From: Buchnera aphidicola (Uroleucon sonchi)
Lineage (GTDB): Bacteria; Pseudomonadota; Gammaproteobacteria; Enterobacterales; Enterobacteriaceae
Length of the DNA: 64,000 nt
Assembly: GCF_011035165.1 (NCBI RefSeq)
Contig: NZ_CP047588.1
Span: 62,001-126,000, forward strand
Direction: 5' to 3'
This document shows, in pieces, positions 52,300 to 61,765 of the stretch; within the stretch, counting starts at the first letter, position 1; each line of letters starts with the position of its first letter. Made by a program: the position numbers and the translations under genes. The notes beneath the pieces were generated by a model. That model ran no database searches. It was not told the DNA's origin and was given only the letters and a program-made list of their open reading frames with translations.

Positions 52300-52318
52300 T
52301 ATTCCTAAAGATATTTAA

Positions 52319-52392
52319 TACGTCCGAGTGGACTTGAACCACTAACTTCTACCATGTCATGGTAGCGCTCTAACCAATTGAGCTACGAACGT
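52319..52392 (-). tRNA. tRNA-Val, anticodon GAC
   Basis: This 74-nt minus-strand cloverleaf has acceptor stem ACGTTCG/CGGACGT (one G-T pair), D-arm GCTCAATTGGTTAGAGC, anticodon stem-loop CTACC-ATGACAT-GGTAG with anticodon GAC, and T-arm AGTGGTTCAAGTCCACT. It resembles E. coli valV/valW. CCA is not encoded (following bases TTA). tilS begins 20 bases downstream on the same strand. Confidence 0.95.
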
Positions 52393-52513
52393 AAAATATT
52401 TTTGTTGCAATTATACATTATAATTATCACAATATACAAATATTTTTTAAAAATATATGAATTTTCATGTAAAATATTATTATATTTTACAAATATTTTT
52501 AAAAGGCAATATT

Positions 52514-53134
52514 ATGTTTACAGGTATTGTGCATGGAATAGCTACGATTATTTTTATAGAAAAGAAAAAAAATATTTATACTTTTACCATAAAAATCCCT
52601 TCTTGTTTATCTAAAAATCTAAAATTAGGTGATTCCATTGCATGTAACGGATGTTGTTTGACAATTCGAGATATAAATAATTCTTATTTTATATGCGATG
52701 TTATTAAAGAAACATTAAAAACTACTAATTTAGGATTGCTTTCTGTTCACGATCATATAAATATTGAAAGATCAGTAAAACTTGGAGATGATATTAGTGG
52801 TCATATAATATCAGGTCATATTATGACTACTGCAAAAATTTCTAATATATTTAATGTCGATAATAATTATATAATATGGCTAGAATTAACAAAACAAAAA
52901 TTCATGAAATATCTTTTTTATAAAGGATTTATTTGTATTGATGGTATTAGTCTAACCGTTAGTAATATTACTCAAAATGAGTTTTGTGTTAATATAATAC
53001 CACATACTTTATTTTCTACAACAATCTTTAAAAAAACAATAAGTAGTATTATGAATATTGAAATTGATTTTTATACCCAAACAATTGTGGATACAACAGA
53101 ACATCTAATAAAACAAAAAATTAAATTATTATAA
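52514..53134 (+). CDS. ribE: Riboflavin synthase alpha chain
   Basis: ATG 52514, with AAAAGG before it, gives 206 aa (E. coli RibC/RibE 213) beginning [12 protein letters not shown], the invariant N-terminus. The two lumazine-binding repeats are visible: [17 protein letters not shown] with [15 protein letters not shown] block, and [17 protein letters not shown] with [25 protein letters not shown] is the linker. It condenses two lumazines into riboflavin. A longer frame upstream to 52457 is not supported. Confidence 0.97.
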   Translation: MFTGIVHGIATIIFIEKKKNIYTFTIKIPSCLSKNLKLGDSIACNGCCLTIRDINNSYFICDVIKETLKTTNLGLLSVHDHINIERSVKLGDDISGHIISGHIMTTAKISNIFNVDNNYIIWLELTKQKFMKYLFYKGFICIDGISLTVSNITQNEFCVNIIPHTLFSTTIFKKTISSIMNIEIDFYTQTIVDTTEHLIKQKIKLL

Positions 53135-54264
53135 ATATATAATAAATTGATATTTGATATCTTCATTAAACTAATAAAATTTTTTATTTATACAATAGAT
53201 TTGATATTAAAATTATATATTTTATATAAATTTATATATCATATAAGAAAATATATAATATTATTGATTAACAATATTCGTATTTTATATAAAATATAAG
53301 AATATTAAGTTTAATAATAATTAATATTTTTATAAAACAGATTGTTATGTCATGAAACATTGAATTTGATGATGCTATTTTTTTTGAGTCATTTTCTAAT
53401 TTTTTCAAATTATTTCAATAAGTCAAGATTAATATAATATAAATATTTTATTAGAATCAAAAAAATATTTTTTACAATGAACTTAGTATATCAATATTGT
53501 ATTTTACAAATATTATGTTAATATCGTATATTTTTTATGATTTTGATTCATAAAATGCTATTTTGTAATATGAAAGATCAAATTATATGGTTAAACTTTA
53601 TATTAATATTTATAAAATATACTAATATAAATTAGTATTAATTTTTATAAAAATCTAATTAAACATGATTAGTATAACATGTCTATATTATAAGGAAATT
53701 ATAAAAATTTAATATGTAAATTATATTATTTTAATTAAATGTTTGAGTTAAATAAATACATTATATAACATATATTCATTGTTTTAAAATATAGAAAATT
53801 TTTGTATATTAATAATATTGTTTTTAAATTTATTTTTTTTAAATTCGATAAACAATTTATTCATTTCGCTTATAATATGACATCAATTATTGTATAAATT
53901 CTTAAATATTTTTAAAATTATTTAAGCTTATACAGAAAAACATTGTTTATAAAAATATTATGATATCAATGATTAAATGTTATTGTTTATTATAGATTTT
54001 GTCATTTGTGCTTTGTTAAAATTCTATATCAATATTTATAATAGTCTTCTATTCATATGTATATTATAAAATATATAATAAAAAAATTTCATTTTTATTT
54101 ATTAATTATATAATGTTGAGTATGATAATTCATTGTTTTTTATAATTTTTAAAATATTTATTATTAGTTTAATTTTTATAAAAAATTTTATAAATATATA
54201 TTTATAAAAATAATACAATAAAATACTATTTTCAATATGTTTTATTAATACTATTGAAAATTAC
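53135..54264. other. 1.1-kb gene-free region, probable site of lost rsx (rnf) genes
   Basis: No frame of useful length, tRNA or conserved RNA is visible, and stops occur in all frames. Composition is even more AT-rich than the flanking genes. In E. coli rsxABCDGE lies immediately before nth, and none of the six genes is here. The region is best explained as an eroded remnant. The nth promoter should lie near its right end. Confidence 0.6.
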
Positions 54265-54270
54265 ATGATT

Positions 54271-54897
54271 ATGAATAAAGAAAAACGTTATAAAATTTTA
54301 TCATTATTTCAAATGAAATATCCTAATCCTGCAACAGAGCTTATTTTTTCTTCTAGTTTTGAATTATTATTGTCTGTCATCTTATCTGCTCAATCTACTG
54401 ATGCAATTGTGAATAAAGTTACTAAAAAATTATTTCGAATAGCAAATACTCCTGAAAAAATTTTATTGTTAGGCGAAAAAGGTCTTAAGTATTATATTAA
54501 AAGTATTGGATTATATAATATTAAATCATCTAATATAATTCATACTTCTTTTTTAATATTAACTAAATATAATGGATATGTTCCCAATAATCGTATCGAA
54601 TTGGAATCTTTACCTGGAGTTGGAAGAAAAACTGCAAATATTATTTTAAATATACTATTTAACAAAAAAACTATTGCTGTAGACACTCATGTATTTAGAG
54701 TATCAAATCGTACTAATTTTGCTACAGGTAAAAATGTTCAAGAAGTTGAAAAAAAATTAATTAAAGTTGTGCCTAGTATTTTTAAATTATCTGTTCATAG
54801 TTGGTTTATTTTGCATGGGAAATATATTTGTACTGCGCGAAAAATTCAATGTAATATATGTTTAATATTTGAATTATGTGAATTTAAAAAAAAATAA
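54271..54897 (+). CDS. nth: Endonuclease III
   Basis: Starting at the second ATG (54271) the 208 aa product matches E. coli Nth (211) from MNKEKRYKIL; ATG 54265 would add two residues. Nth is a DNA glycosylase/AP lyase for oxidised pyrimidines. The catalytic lysine is in LPGVGRKTANIIL and the aspartate in AVDTHVFRVSNR. The C-terminal iron-sulfur loop C-X6-C-X2-C-X5-C (CTARKIQCNICLIFELC) is complete. It precedes priA by eight bases. Confidence 0.97.
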   Translation: MNKEKRYKILSLFQMKYPNPATELIFSSSFELLLSVILSAQSTDAIVNKVTKKLFRIANTPEKILLLGEKGLKYYIKSIGLYNIKSSNIIHTSFLILTKYNGYVPNNRIELESLPGVGRKTANIILNILFNKKTIAVDTHVFRVSNRTNFATGKNVQEVEKKLIKVVPSIFKLSVHSWFILHGKYICTARKIQCNICLIFELCEFKKK

Positions 54898-54905
54898 TAT
54901 ATTTT

Positions 54906-57101
54906 ATGGATACATATGTGATGATTGTGAAAGTTGTTTTACCGTTTTCAATTAGACAACACTTTAAATATATTATACCTGATTTTATGCGTCCCATTAT
55001 TGGGGCGCGTATTTTAGTGCCATTCAATTCAAAAGATGTTGTAGGTATTATAATTGATTTTTATAAAACTAATAGTATCTGTCAATTAAATTTAAAATAT
55101 GCTAAATCATTAATTGATACTCAATCTCTTTATAGTCCAATTGTTTTAGATATTTTAATTTGGATTAGCAAAAATTATCATTGTCCTGTTGGAAATTTAT
55201 TGTTTTCTGTTCTACCAAAATGTTTACGTAAAACTTATGTGTTACAAGATATGATGATAAAATGGACAATAACAAAAAAAGGTCAAACATTAGATTTAAA
55301 TTTTTTAAAAAATAGAAAAAAACAATTATATGCACTACAAACTTTTAGAAAGACTAGTATATTAAATTCTGAATTAAAAAAATACAAATTATCTAAGTTT
55401 ATTTTAAAAAAATTAGAAAATAAAAAATTATGCAAAATAGATGTGTCAAATAATTGCGTTTTACAAGATACATGTCATATGACAATGAAAAAAAAATTTT
55501 TTTTAAATAAAAAAATATTAGTCATAATTAATAACATTTTAAATAAAAAATGTTTTATCTCGTGTTTATTAACAAATATTACTTTATACAATAAAACAAA
55601 ATTTTATTTAGGTTTAATTAAAACTGTATTATTTAACGGTAAACAAGTGCTAATATTAGTTCCTTATATTAAATATATTAATATAATTGTTATGTTTTTA
55701 GAAAAATATTTTAATATTTCTATATATGTTTGTCATGCTAAATTAACTAATAAACAATATTTTACAGTATGGTGGAATATCAAGAATAGTAAATATTCTA
55801 TTGTGATTGGAACAAATAAAAGTATTTTTTTACCTTTTTTAAAATTAGGTTTAATTATTATTCTTGAAGAACATAGTTTAAAATACAAAAACAAAAATCA
55901 ATATAGATATCATATTCGCGATTTAGGGATATTAATAGCTTATAAAACAAATATACCTGTTATTTTAGATTCAAATACTCCTTCATTAAAGACATTATAC
56001 AATATTTTATATAAAAAAAAATGTTTATATATTAGTTTTAATCAATATCATATTTCTGATAAATATAATTATAAAATTATTGATTTAAAAAAAGATAAAA
56101 TAAAATTTCGTTTATCTTTGACTCTAATTAATTCAATTTATGAAAACTGCAAAAATAAACAAGTATTATTGATTTTTAATAAATTTAGTTTGTTATTTTA
56201 TATTTTGACATGCAATGAATGTTCGTGGATATTTACATGTTTTATATGCCAAGAAAATATAGAAATAAATGAATATTGTAATATTTTATTCTGTAAATTT
56301 TGTTTAATTAAGTTAGAAAAACCAAAATTTTGTTATTCTTGCGGGAGTTTATCTTTAATAATTAAAAATATTCATTTAGAAGAAGTAAAAAATAATATAA
56401 AAAATATTTTTCCAAATATTCCATTATTTTTTCTATTTAATAAAAATAAAATTTATAAAAATACATTGAATCAGAATCCTTTTAAAATTTCTTTACCTAA
56501 TCCTTATATTATTGTAACAACAGAAGAAATTGTAGAAAATTATTATTTTCCTAACGTGCAATTAATTGGTTTAATTTGTATTGATCATTATTATTTTTCG
56601 TTTCATTTTCGTTCTATAGAATATTTTTCACAATTTTATCAAAATTTAGATCAATTAACTCGATTTAAAAAAGAATCTTTAACAATCTTGATACAAACAT
56701 CATTGTCAGATACTTTACATTTTAATAAAATATATAATAATAAGTATTATGATTTTGCTGATAAATTGCTATCTATAAGAAAAAATTTTTTACTGCCACC
56801 TTGGAGTTGCCAAAGTATTATTTATGCTGAAAGCATATATTCTGAAGATAATATTATTTTTTTAAATTTAATGCGTAAAATCTTAGAAAAAAAATCCTAT
56901 GAATATAATATTTTTTTATGGTTTATAGGTCCTTATCATTCTGTAGATCTGAAAAATAAAAAAAAATTTTGTAATCAATTATTAATCGAATGTTCTTCAC
57001 GTGTTATTTTAAATGCTTTATTAAATATTTCTATTGATATAATCAATATTTTTACTATTTCAAAACGTGTAAAATGGTTTATAGATATTGAACCTAATTA
57101 A
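54906..57101 (+). CDS. priA: Primosomal protein PriA with degenerate helicase motifs
   Basis: This 731 aa frame aligns with E. coli PriA (732) along its length. The N-terminal DNA-binding part is recognisable (GARILVPFNSKDVVGIIIDF, KNYHCPVGNLLFSVLP). The eight zinc-binding cysteines are kept as four pairs (CNEC, CFIC, CKFC, CYSC). The ATPase/helicase motifs are not: Walker A GVTGSGKTE reads NITLYNKTK (224-232), DEEHD reads LEEHS (320-324), GSATP reads DSNTP, GTQMLAKGHHFP reads TTEEIVENYYFP, and QVAGRAGRA reads QNLDQLTRFK. The C-terminal LPPWS and VKWFIDIEPN are kept. PriA normally restarts replication forks. It may persist as a non-helicase scaffold. Confidence 0.9.
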   Translation: MDTYVMIVKVVLPFSIRQHFKYIIPDFMRPIIGARILVPFNSKDVVGIIIDFYKTNSICQLNLKYAKSLIDTQSLYSPIVLDILIWISKNYHCPVGNLLFSVLPKCLRKTYVLQDMMIKWTITKKGQTLDLNFLKNRKKQLYALQTFRKTSILNSELKKYKLSKFILKKLENKKLCKIDVSNNCVLQDTCHMTMKKKFFLNKKILVIINNILNKKCFISCLLTNITLYNKTKFYLGLIKTVLFNGKQVLILVPYIKYINIIVMFLEKYFNISIYVCHAKLTNKQYFTVWWNIKNSKYSIVIGTNKSIFLPFLKLGLIIILEEHSLKYKNKNQYRYHIRDLGILIAYKTNIPVILDSNTPSLKTLYNILYKKKCLYISFNQYHISDKYNYKIIDLKKDKIKFRLSLTLINSIYENCKNKQVLLIFNKFSLLFYILTCNECSWIFTCFICQENIEINEYCNILFCKFCLIKLEKPKFCYSCGSLSLIIKNIHLEEVKNNIKNIFPNIPLFFLFNKNKIYKNTLNQNPFKISLPNPYIIVTTEEIVENYYFPNVQLIGLICIDHYYFSFHFRSIEYFSQFYQNLDQLTRFKKESLTILIQTSLSDTLHFNKIYNNKYYDFADKLLSIRKNFLLPPWSCQSIIYAESIYSEDNIIFLNLMRKILEKKSYEYNIFLWFIGPYHSVDLKNKKKFCNQLLIECSSRVILNALLNISIDIINIFTISKRVKWFIDIEPN

Positions 57102-57225
57102 TATAATAATTATTTTTATTAATTGAAGTTATAAACAAATTAGAATAAAATATTTTGATTATAAAAATTAGATTATCAATATAAACACAATTTAATTTGA
57201 TATAAATAAAAAAATAGAAGGTTTT

Positions 57226-58494
57226 ATGAGTCAATTTAATTTAATTGAAAGATTACGTGATAGAAATTTAGTATCATATATTTCGCATGAAAATAGTTTA
57301 AACGAAATACTTCAAAATAACTCTATTTCACTTTATTGTGGTTTTGATCCTACAGATAATAGTTTACATATTGGTCATCTTTTGCCTTTGATTACTTTAA
57401 GAAGATTTCAAATATCCGGTCATAAACCTATAGCCCTAATAGGTGGTGCTACCAGTTTAATTGGTGATCCGAGTTTTAAGAAAAAAGAGCGTATTTTTTG
57501 TTCTAAAAATAGTATTAATTTATGGACAGAACAAATTAGTAAACAAATTTCTTATTTTTTAGATTTTAACTGCGGAGATAAAAGTGCAGTTTTATTAAAC
57601 AATAATATGTGGTTCAATGAAATTAATATTTTAACTTTTTTACGTGATGTCGGAAAACATTTTTCGATTAATACTATGATTAATCGAACTGCAGTTAAAC
57701 AAAGAATAATTAGACCTGATCAAGGTATTTCATTTACAGAATTTTCTTATAATTTATTACAAGCATATGATTTTTTTATTTTACATCAGAAATATAAAGT
57801 GTTACTCCAAATTGGAGGAGCAGATCAATGGGGTAATATTTCTTCTGGTATGCATTTGATTTATCGCAAAAACCGAAAAAAAGTTTTTGGTTTAACTATC
57901 CCACTTTTAATTCAATCTAATGGAATTAAATTTGGAAAAACAGAATCTGGAACTATATGGTTAAATTCTGATAAAACTAGTCCTTATAAATTTTATCAAT
58001 TTTGGATGAATATAGATGATTCTAATGTTTATTATTTTTTAAAAATGTTTACTTTTTTAGATATTTTAGAAATTAATCAAAGAGAGAAAGAAAGGCATAT
58101 TGGAAATAATATTATTTATGACAAATCTTGTCTTGCAAAAAGTATTACTGAATTAGTTCATGGAAAAGAAAATTTATTATCCGTTGAACGTATCACTAAT
58201 TTTCTTTTTTCAAAAAAAAATATACATATTAAAGAATCTGATTTCGATCAATTAAAACAAGATGGTATACCATCAGAACAAGCACATAATATAAAAGATT
58301 TACAAGACGCATTAGTTTTGACTGGATTAGCAAAGTCTCGAACTCAGGCTAAAAATATGATTATTTCAGATTCTATTTCAATTAATCGACAAAAAATAAG
58401 AAAAAATCATATTTTTAATAATCAAGATAAATTTTTTGGCAAGTTTACTTTGTTATCTAGAGGTAAAAAAAATCATTCTTTATTGTGCTGGTAA
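57226..58494 (+). CDS. tyrS: Tyrosyl-tRNA synthetase
   Basis: This 422 aa class I synthetase (E. coli 424) has the HIGH motif in DPTDNSLHIGHLLPL (41-55), the tyrosine-binding LLQIGGADQWGNI, and KFGKT in NGIKFGKTESGTIWL. The C-terminal S4-like domain is present (LALTGLAKSRTQAKNMI-type). AGAAGG precedes the ATG. Its 3' end overlaps the convergent sufA gene by 22 bp. Confidence 0.97.
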   Translation: MSQFNLIERLRDRNLVSYISHENSLNEILQNNSISLYCGFDPTDNSLHIGHLLPLITLRRFQISGHKPIALIGGATSLIGDPSFKKKERIFCSKNSINLWTEQISKQISYFLDFNCGDKSAVLLNNNMWFNEINILTFLRDVGKHFSINTMINRTAVKQRIIRPDQGISFTEFSYNLLQAYDFFILHQKYKVLLQIGGADQWGNISSGMHLIYRKNRKKVFGLTIPLLIQSNGIKFGKTESGTIWLNSDKTSPYKFYQFWMNIDDSNVYYFLKMFTFLDILEINQREKERHIGNNIIYDKSCLAKSITELVHGKENLLSVERITNFLFSKKNIHIKESDFDQLKQDGIPSEQAHNIKDLQDALVLTGLAKSRTQAKNMIISDSISINRQKIRKNHIFNNQDKFFGKFTLLSRGKKNHSLLCW

Positions 58495-58892
58495 CTATTA
58501 AAATTAATTGAAAAACTTTCTCCACAACCACAAAATTTTTCTAGTTTATTGTTGTAAAATTTAAATACTTTATTTACATTCTTTGTAATAAAATCTATTT
58601 TTAATCCTTCTAATAAAGGCATGTCTTTAGAAAATATATATATTAAAATGTTTTTATAAAAAAAAGTTACTTCTTCTGCATCATTATCTTGTTTACAATC
58701 TGAATATTTTACTAATTCCATTATATAACGAAATCCCGCACATCCTGATTTTTTTATTTTTAATCTAATTCCTTTATTATTAGTACTAGAATTAATTAAA
58801 AATATCATTTGATTTATAGCATTATCAGTAATAACAATACCGTTCCATGCTGTTTTATTTATTGCATTTATATTTATTGCATATTTTTTCAT
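58473..58892 (-). CDS. sufA: A-type iron-sulfur carrier, SufA-like
   Basis: This 139 aa protein of the HesB/IscA family (E. coli SufA 122) has the three cluster cysteines: C51 in KKSGCAGFRYIME, and C121 and C123 in KFCGCGESFSI. The N-terminal WNGIVITDNAINQ and the KVFKFYNN block favour SufA over IscA or ErpA. It carries Fe-S clusters to targets such as Nth in this window. No other suf genes are adjacent, although in E. coli sufA heads sufABCDSE. It overlaps the tyrS end. Confidence 0.9.
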   Translation of the reverse strand: MKKYAININAINKTAWNGIVITDNAINQMIFLINSSTNNKGIRLKIKKSGCAGFRYIMELVKYSDCKQDNDAEEVTFFYKNILIYIFSKDMPLLEGLKIDFITKNVNKVFKFYNNKLEKFCGCGESFSINFNSYQHNKE

Positions 58893-59121
58893 AATATTCT
58901 CTTTGTAAAATATTTTATAAAGAAAAAAATAATAGTATTTAAAAATGTTTTCATTATTATTAAATATTTATAATTTTAAACAATATTTTTTTTATTAATT
59001 ATTTTTATCATTTTTAATGTTATAATTATTTTATATTTCTATAGAAATATAAATTTTTTATGAAAATTAATTTTGCAAGAAATTACTTATAATATATAAA
59101 TATTGGGGTAAAAATAATTAT

Positions 59122-60216
59122 ATGCAAAATTCAATAGACAAGATAGATTTGTTGAAATCTATTTTATCACTGATATTTATTATTTCTATGGGTGTAATAA
59201 GTTTTTTAGTTATTAGACCATTTATATTAGGATTTTCTTGGGCAAGTATGATTGTTATCGCTACTTGGCCACTTATGTTAAAAATACAAAAATTTTTTGG
59301 TAGTCAACGTTCTATTGCAGTAATAATGATGATTATCATGTTACTACTTTTGTTTATCATCCCAGTATTTTGTTTAGTAAATAGTTTAATTGCTACAAGC
59401 ATACCAGTTATACATTGGTTAAGTTCAAATGCGTTAGAATTTCCAGAGTTGGAATGGTTGCAAGATATTCCCTTAATTGGAAAAAAAATATTTCTCAGTT
59501 ACCAAGAATTATTAGATAGCGATGGAAGAGCTTTAATTCGAGAAATAAAACCTTATATGGGACGTACAACAGAATTTTTTATCATACAAGTTAAAAATTG
59601 TGGTTTATTTTTCGTCCATTTAATACTAATGTTATTTTTCAGCGCTTTACTATATTGGAATGGTGAAAAAATTAATGAAATTGTGAAAAAATTTGCATTA
59701 CGGCTCAGTCAAAATAATGGTTATGCTATTGTTTTATTAGCAACACAAGCTATAAGAGCTGTTGCATTAGGTGTTGCAGTGACAGCTTTAATACAAGCTT
59801 TATTATCTGGTATAGGACTGTTAATATCAGGCATTCCTTATTGGGCATTGCTAATGATAATCATTTTTTTTTCTTGTCTCATACAATTAGGACCTTTACC
59901 CATTTTAATACCTTCAATTATATGGCTGTATTGGAATAATAATACTACTTGGGGTACAATATTATTAATTTGGAGTAGCTTGGTATTTATTCTCGATCAT
60001 ATACTTAGACCATTTTTTATACGTATCGGATCAGATTTACCTATTTTATTAATTTTATTTGGAGTTATTGGTGGTTTATTGACTTTTGGTATGATTGGTT
60101 TATTTATTGGACCAGTTGTATTAGTTATATTTTATCGATTGATAATATCATGGATATATGGTATTTCAATCGCATCTTTTTTAGAAAAAAATACATTATT
60201 AAAAATAAATAAATAA
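59122..60216 (+). CDS. ydiK: AI-2E family transporter YdiK
   Basis: This 364 aa polytopic membrane protein (E. coli YdiK 370) belongs to the UPF0118/AI-2E transporter family. Its hydrophobic segments fall at both ends, with a central amphipathic region. Conserved stretches include RPFILGFSWASMIVIATWPL, LLFSALLYWNGEKI-like, GVAVTALIQALLSGIGLLISGIP, LGPLPILIPSIIWLYW and DHILRPFFIRIGSDLPILLILFGVIGGL. The transported substrate is unknown. It keeps the E. coli neighbourhood near aroH. Confidence 0.94.
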   Translation: MQNSIDKIDLLKSILSLIFIISMGVISFLVIRPFILGFSWASMIVIATWPLMLKIQKFFGSQRSIAVIMMIIMLLLLFIIPVFCLVNSLIATSIPVIHWLSSNALEFPELEWLQDIPLIGKKIFLSYQELLDSDGRALIREIKPYMGRTTEFFIIQVKNCGLFFVHLILMLFFSALLYWNGEKINEIVKKFALRLSQNNGYAIVLLATQAIRAVALGVAVTALIQALLSGIGLLISGIPYWALLMIIIFFSCLIQLGPLPILIPSIIWLYWNNNTTWGTILLIWSSLVFILDHILRPFFIRIGSDLPILLILFGVIGGLLTFGMIGLFIGPVVLVIFYRLIISWIYGISIASFLEKNTLLKINK

Positions 60217-60535
60217 ATATATTAATAATTCAATGAGATTAATTTTTTAAATGCAATATAATCTAAATTATGATATATGCAAAAATTATTTTTTTATACG
60301 TAATATTAATAAAAAATTATTATAATATACTATTTTTTAAAGATTTAATTTATGTTTATTTCTATTTAAAATTTCTATTATATTATACTATTAATAATTC
60401 TTCTCCCTAATATATGACACTTTTCTATAAAGTATTAAAAACTATTAGAAATTAAATTTGTACTAATTAATTTTTTCATGATTTTATCATATCTTGCTAT
60501 TCTTTCCAGAATAAAAAATTCATTTAGAGAATAAA
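60217..60535. other. Spacer upstream of aroH
   Basis: This 319-bp AT-rich stretch between ydiK and aroH holds no frame or RNA. I looked for the TrpR operator that controls aroH in E. coli (palindromic ACTAGT core) and did not find one. AGAG before the ATG is the only ribosome binding site candidate. Confidence 0.5.
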
Positions 60536-61582
60536 ATGAAAAAAACAGATGAACTACGTACAATACGAATTGATCCATTAATTACTCCAGCTGAATTGGC
60601 TAAGAAATATGCTATTACTTCAGAGATTATGGATACTGTTATCGCAACAAGACAAAATATTGCTCGTATCATGACTGGAAAAGATTTGCGATTACTTGTT
60701 GTTATAGGTCCATGTTCGGTTCATGATCCTATTGCCGCAGTAGAATATGCTCATCGATTATATGAATTACGATTAAAATATAAAGAACGTCTTGAAATTA
60801 TCATGCGTACATATTTTGAAAAACCAAGAACAGTAGTTGGATGGAAAGGATTAATTTCAGACCCAGATTTAAATGGCAGTTTTAGAGTCAATCATGGATT
60901 AGCTATTGCTCGAAAATTACTATTAGATATCAATTCAATAGGAGTACCTGCAGCAACAGAATTTCTTGATATAGTTATCGGTCAATTTATTGCAGATTTA
61001 ATTAGTTGGGGTGCTATTGGAGCTAGAACCACTGAAAGTCAAATTCATAGAGAAATGGCTTCTGGTCTTTCCTGTCCAGTAGGATTTAAAAATGGTACTG
61101 ATGGAAATATACGAATTGCTATTGATGCTATTCGTGCAGCAAAAGTAAAACATTTATTTTTAGCTCCTAATAAAAATGGTCAAATGACAATTAATCACAC
61201 TAGTGGAAATCCATATGGCCATATAATCATGCGAGGTGGTCGTATTCCTAATTATCATGCTAATGATATTAATTCAGCTATAAATAATTTACGTGAATTT
61301 AATTTATCAGAATATTTAATGGTTGATTTTAGTCATGGTAATTGTTTGAAAGAACATATTCGTCAAAAAGATGTTGCTAAATCTATTGCACATCAAATTT
61401 TTAATGGCTCTAAAGCAATATTTGGTGTCATGATCGAAAGCTTTTTAGAAGAAGGTTTTCAAACAGTAGAAAAAAACCAATCATTAATATATGGAAAATC
61501 AATTACGGATGCTTGTTTAAATTGGAAAGACAGTGCTTTAATTATTCGACAATTAGCTGATGCTGTAGATGCTCGTTTTTAA
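60536..61582 (+). CDS. aroH: DAHP synthase, AroH type
   Basis: The 348 aa length equals E. coli AroH. It condenses erythrose 4-phosphate and PEP to start the shikimate pathway that ends at aroC. Conserved blocks are IDPLITPAELA, LVVIGPCSVHDPIAAVEYA, MRTYFEKPRTVVGWKGLISDPDLNGS, ATEFLDIVIGQFIADLISWGAIGARTTESQ, GFKNGTDGN and VDFSHGNC. Similarity is closest to the tryptophan-sensitive isozyme, as far as can be judged by eye. A 12-bp hairpin follows. Confidence 0.95.
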   Translation: MKKTDELRTIRIDPLITPAELAKKYAITSEIMDTVIATRQNIARIMTGKDLRLLVVIGPCSVHDPIAAVEYAHRLYELRLKYKERLEIIMRTYFEKPRTVVGWKGLISDPDLNGSFRVNHGLAIARKLLLDINSIGVPAATEFLDIVIGQFIADLISWGAIGARTTESQIHREMASGLSCPVGFKNGTDGNIRIAIDAIRAAKVKHLFLAPNKNGQMTINHTSGNPYGHIIMRGGRIPNYHANDINSAINNLREFNLSEYLMVDFSHGNCLKEHIRQKDVAKSIAHQIFNGSKAIFGVMIESFLEEGFQTVEKNQSLIYGKSITDACLNWKDSALIIRQLADAVDARF

Positions 61583-61587
61583 TTTAT

Positions 61588-61614
61588 ATGCTAGTCAAAT
61601 ATTTTGACTAGCAT
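61588..61614 (+). terminator. Terminator of aroH
   Basis: ATGCTAGTCAAA-TAT-TTTGACTAGCAT is a perfect 12-bp stem beginning six bases after the aroH stop. The T-run after it is interrupted. Confidence 0.75.
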
Positions 61615-61765
61615 AATTCAGTTTAATTAAAAATTATTTTATATGTTTTTTAATATATAATTATTGTATTTTAATATATAAAATATTTTTTTATAAATAA
61701 TTATTTTTTTTAAATTGATAATTGAATTATCAAATTAATAATATTTTGATTAAGGACTTAATAGA

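Noticed and set aside
60217-60535. TrpR operator upstream of aroH
   Set aside because: No palindrome with the ACTAGT core is present; GTACTAATTAAT is only a weak partial resemblance.
61715-61733. thrS leader hairpin as a tRNA-Thr-mimicking operator
   Set aside because: TTGATAAT-TGA-ATTATCAA is a weak AT stem, and the loop has no threonine anticodon. E. coli-like autoregulation cannot be supported from this.
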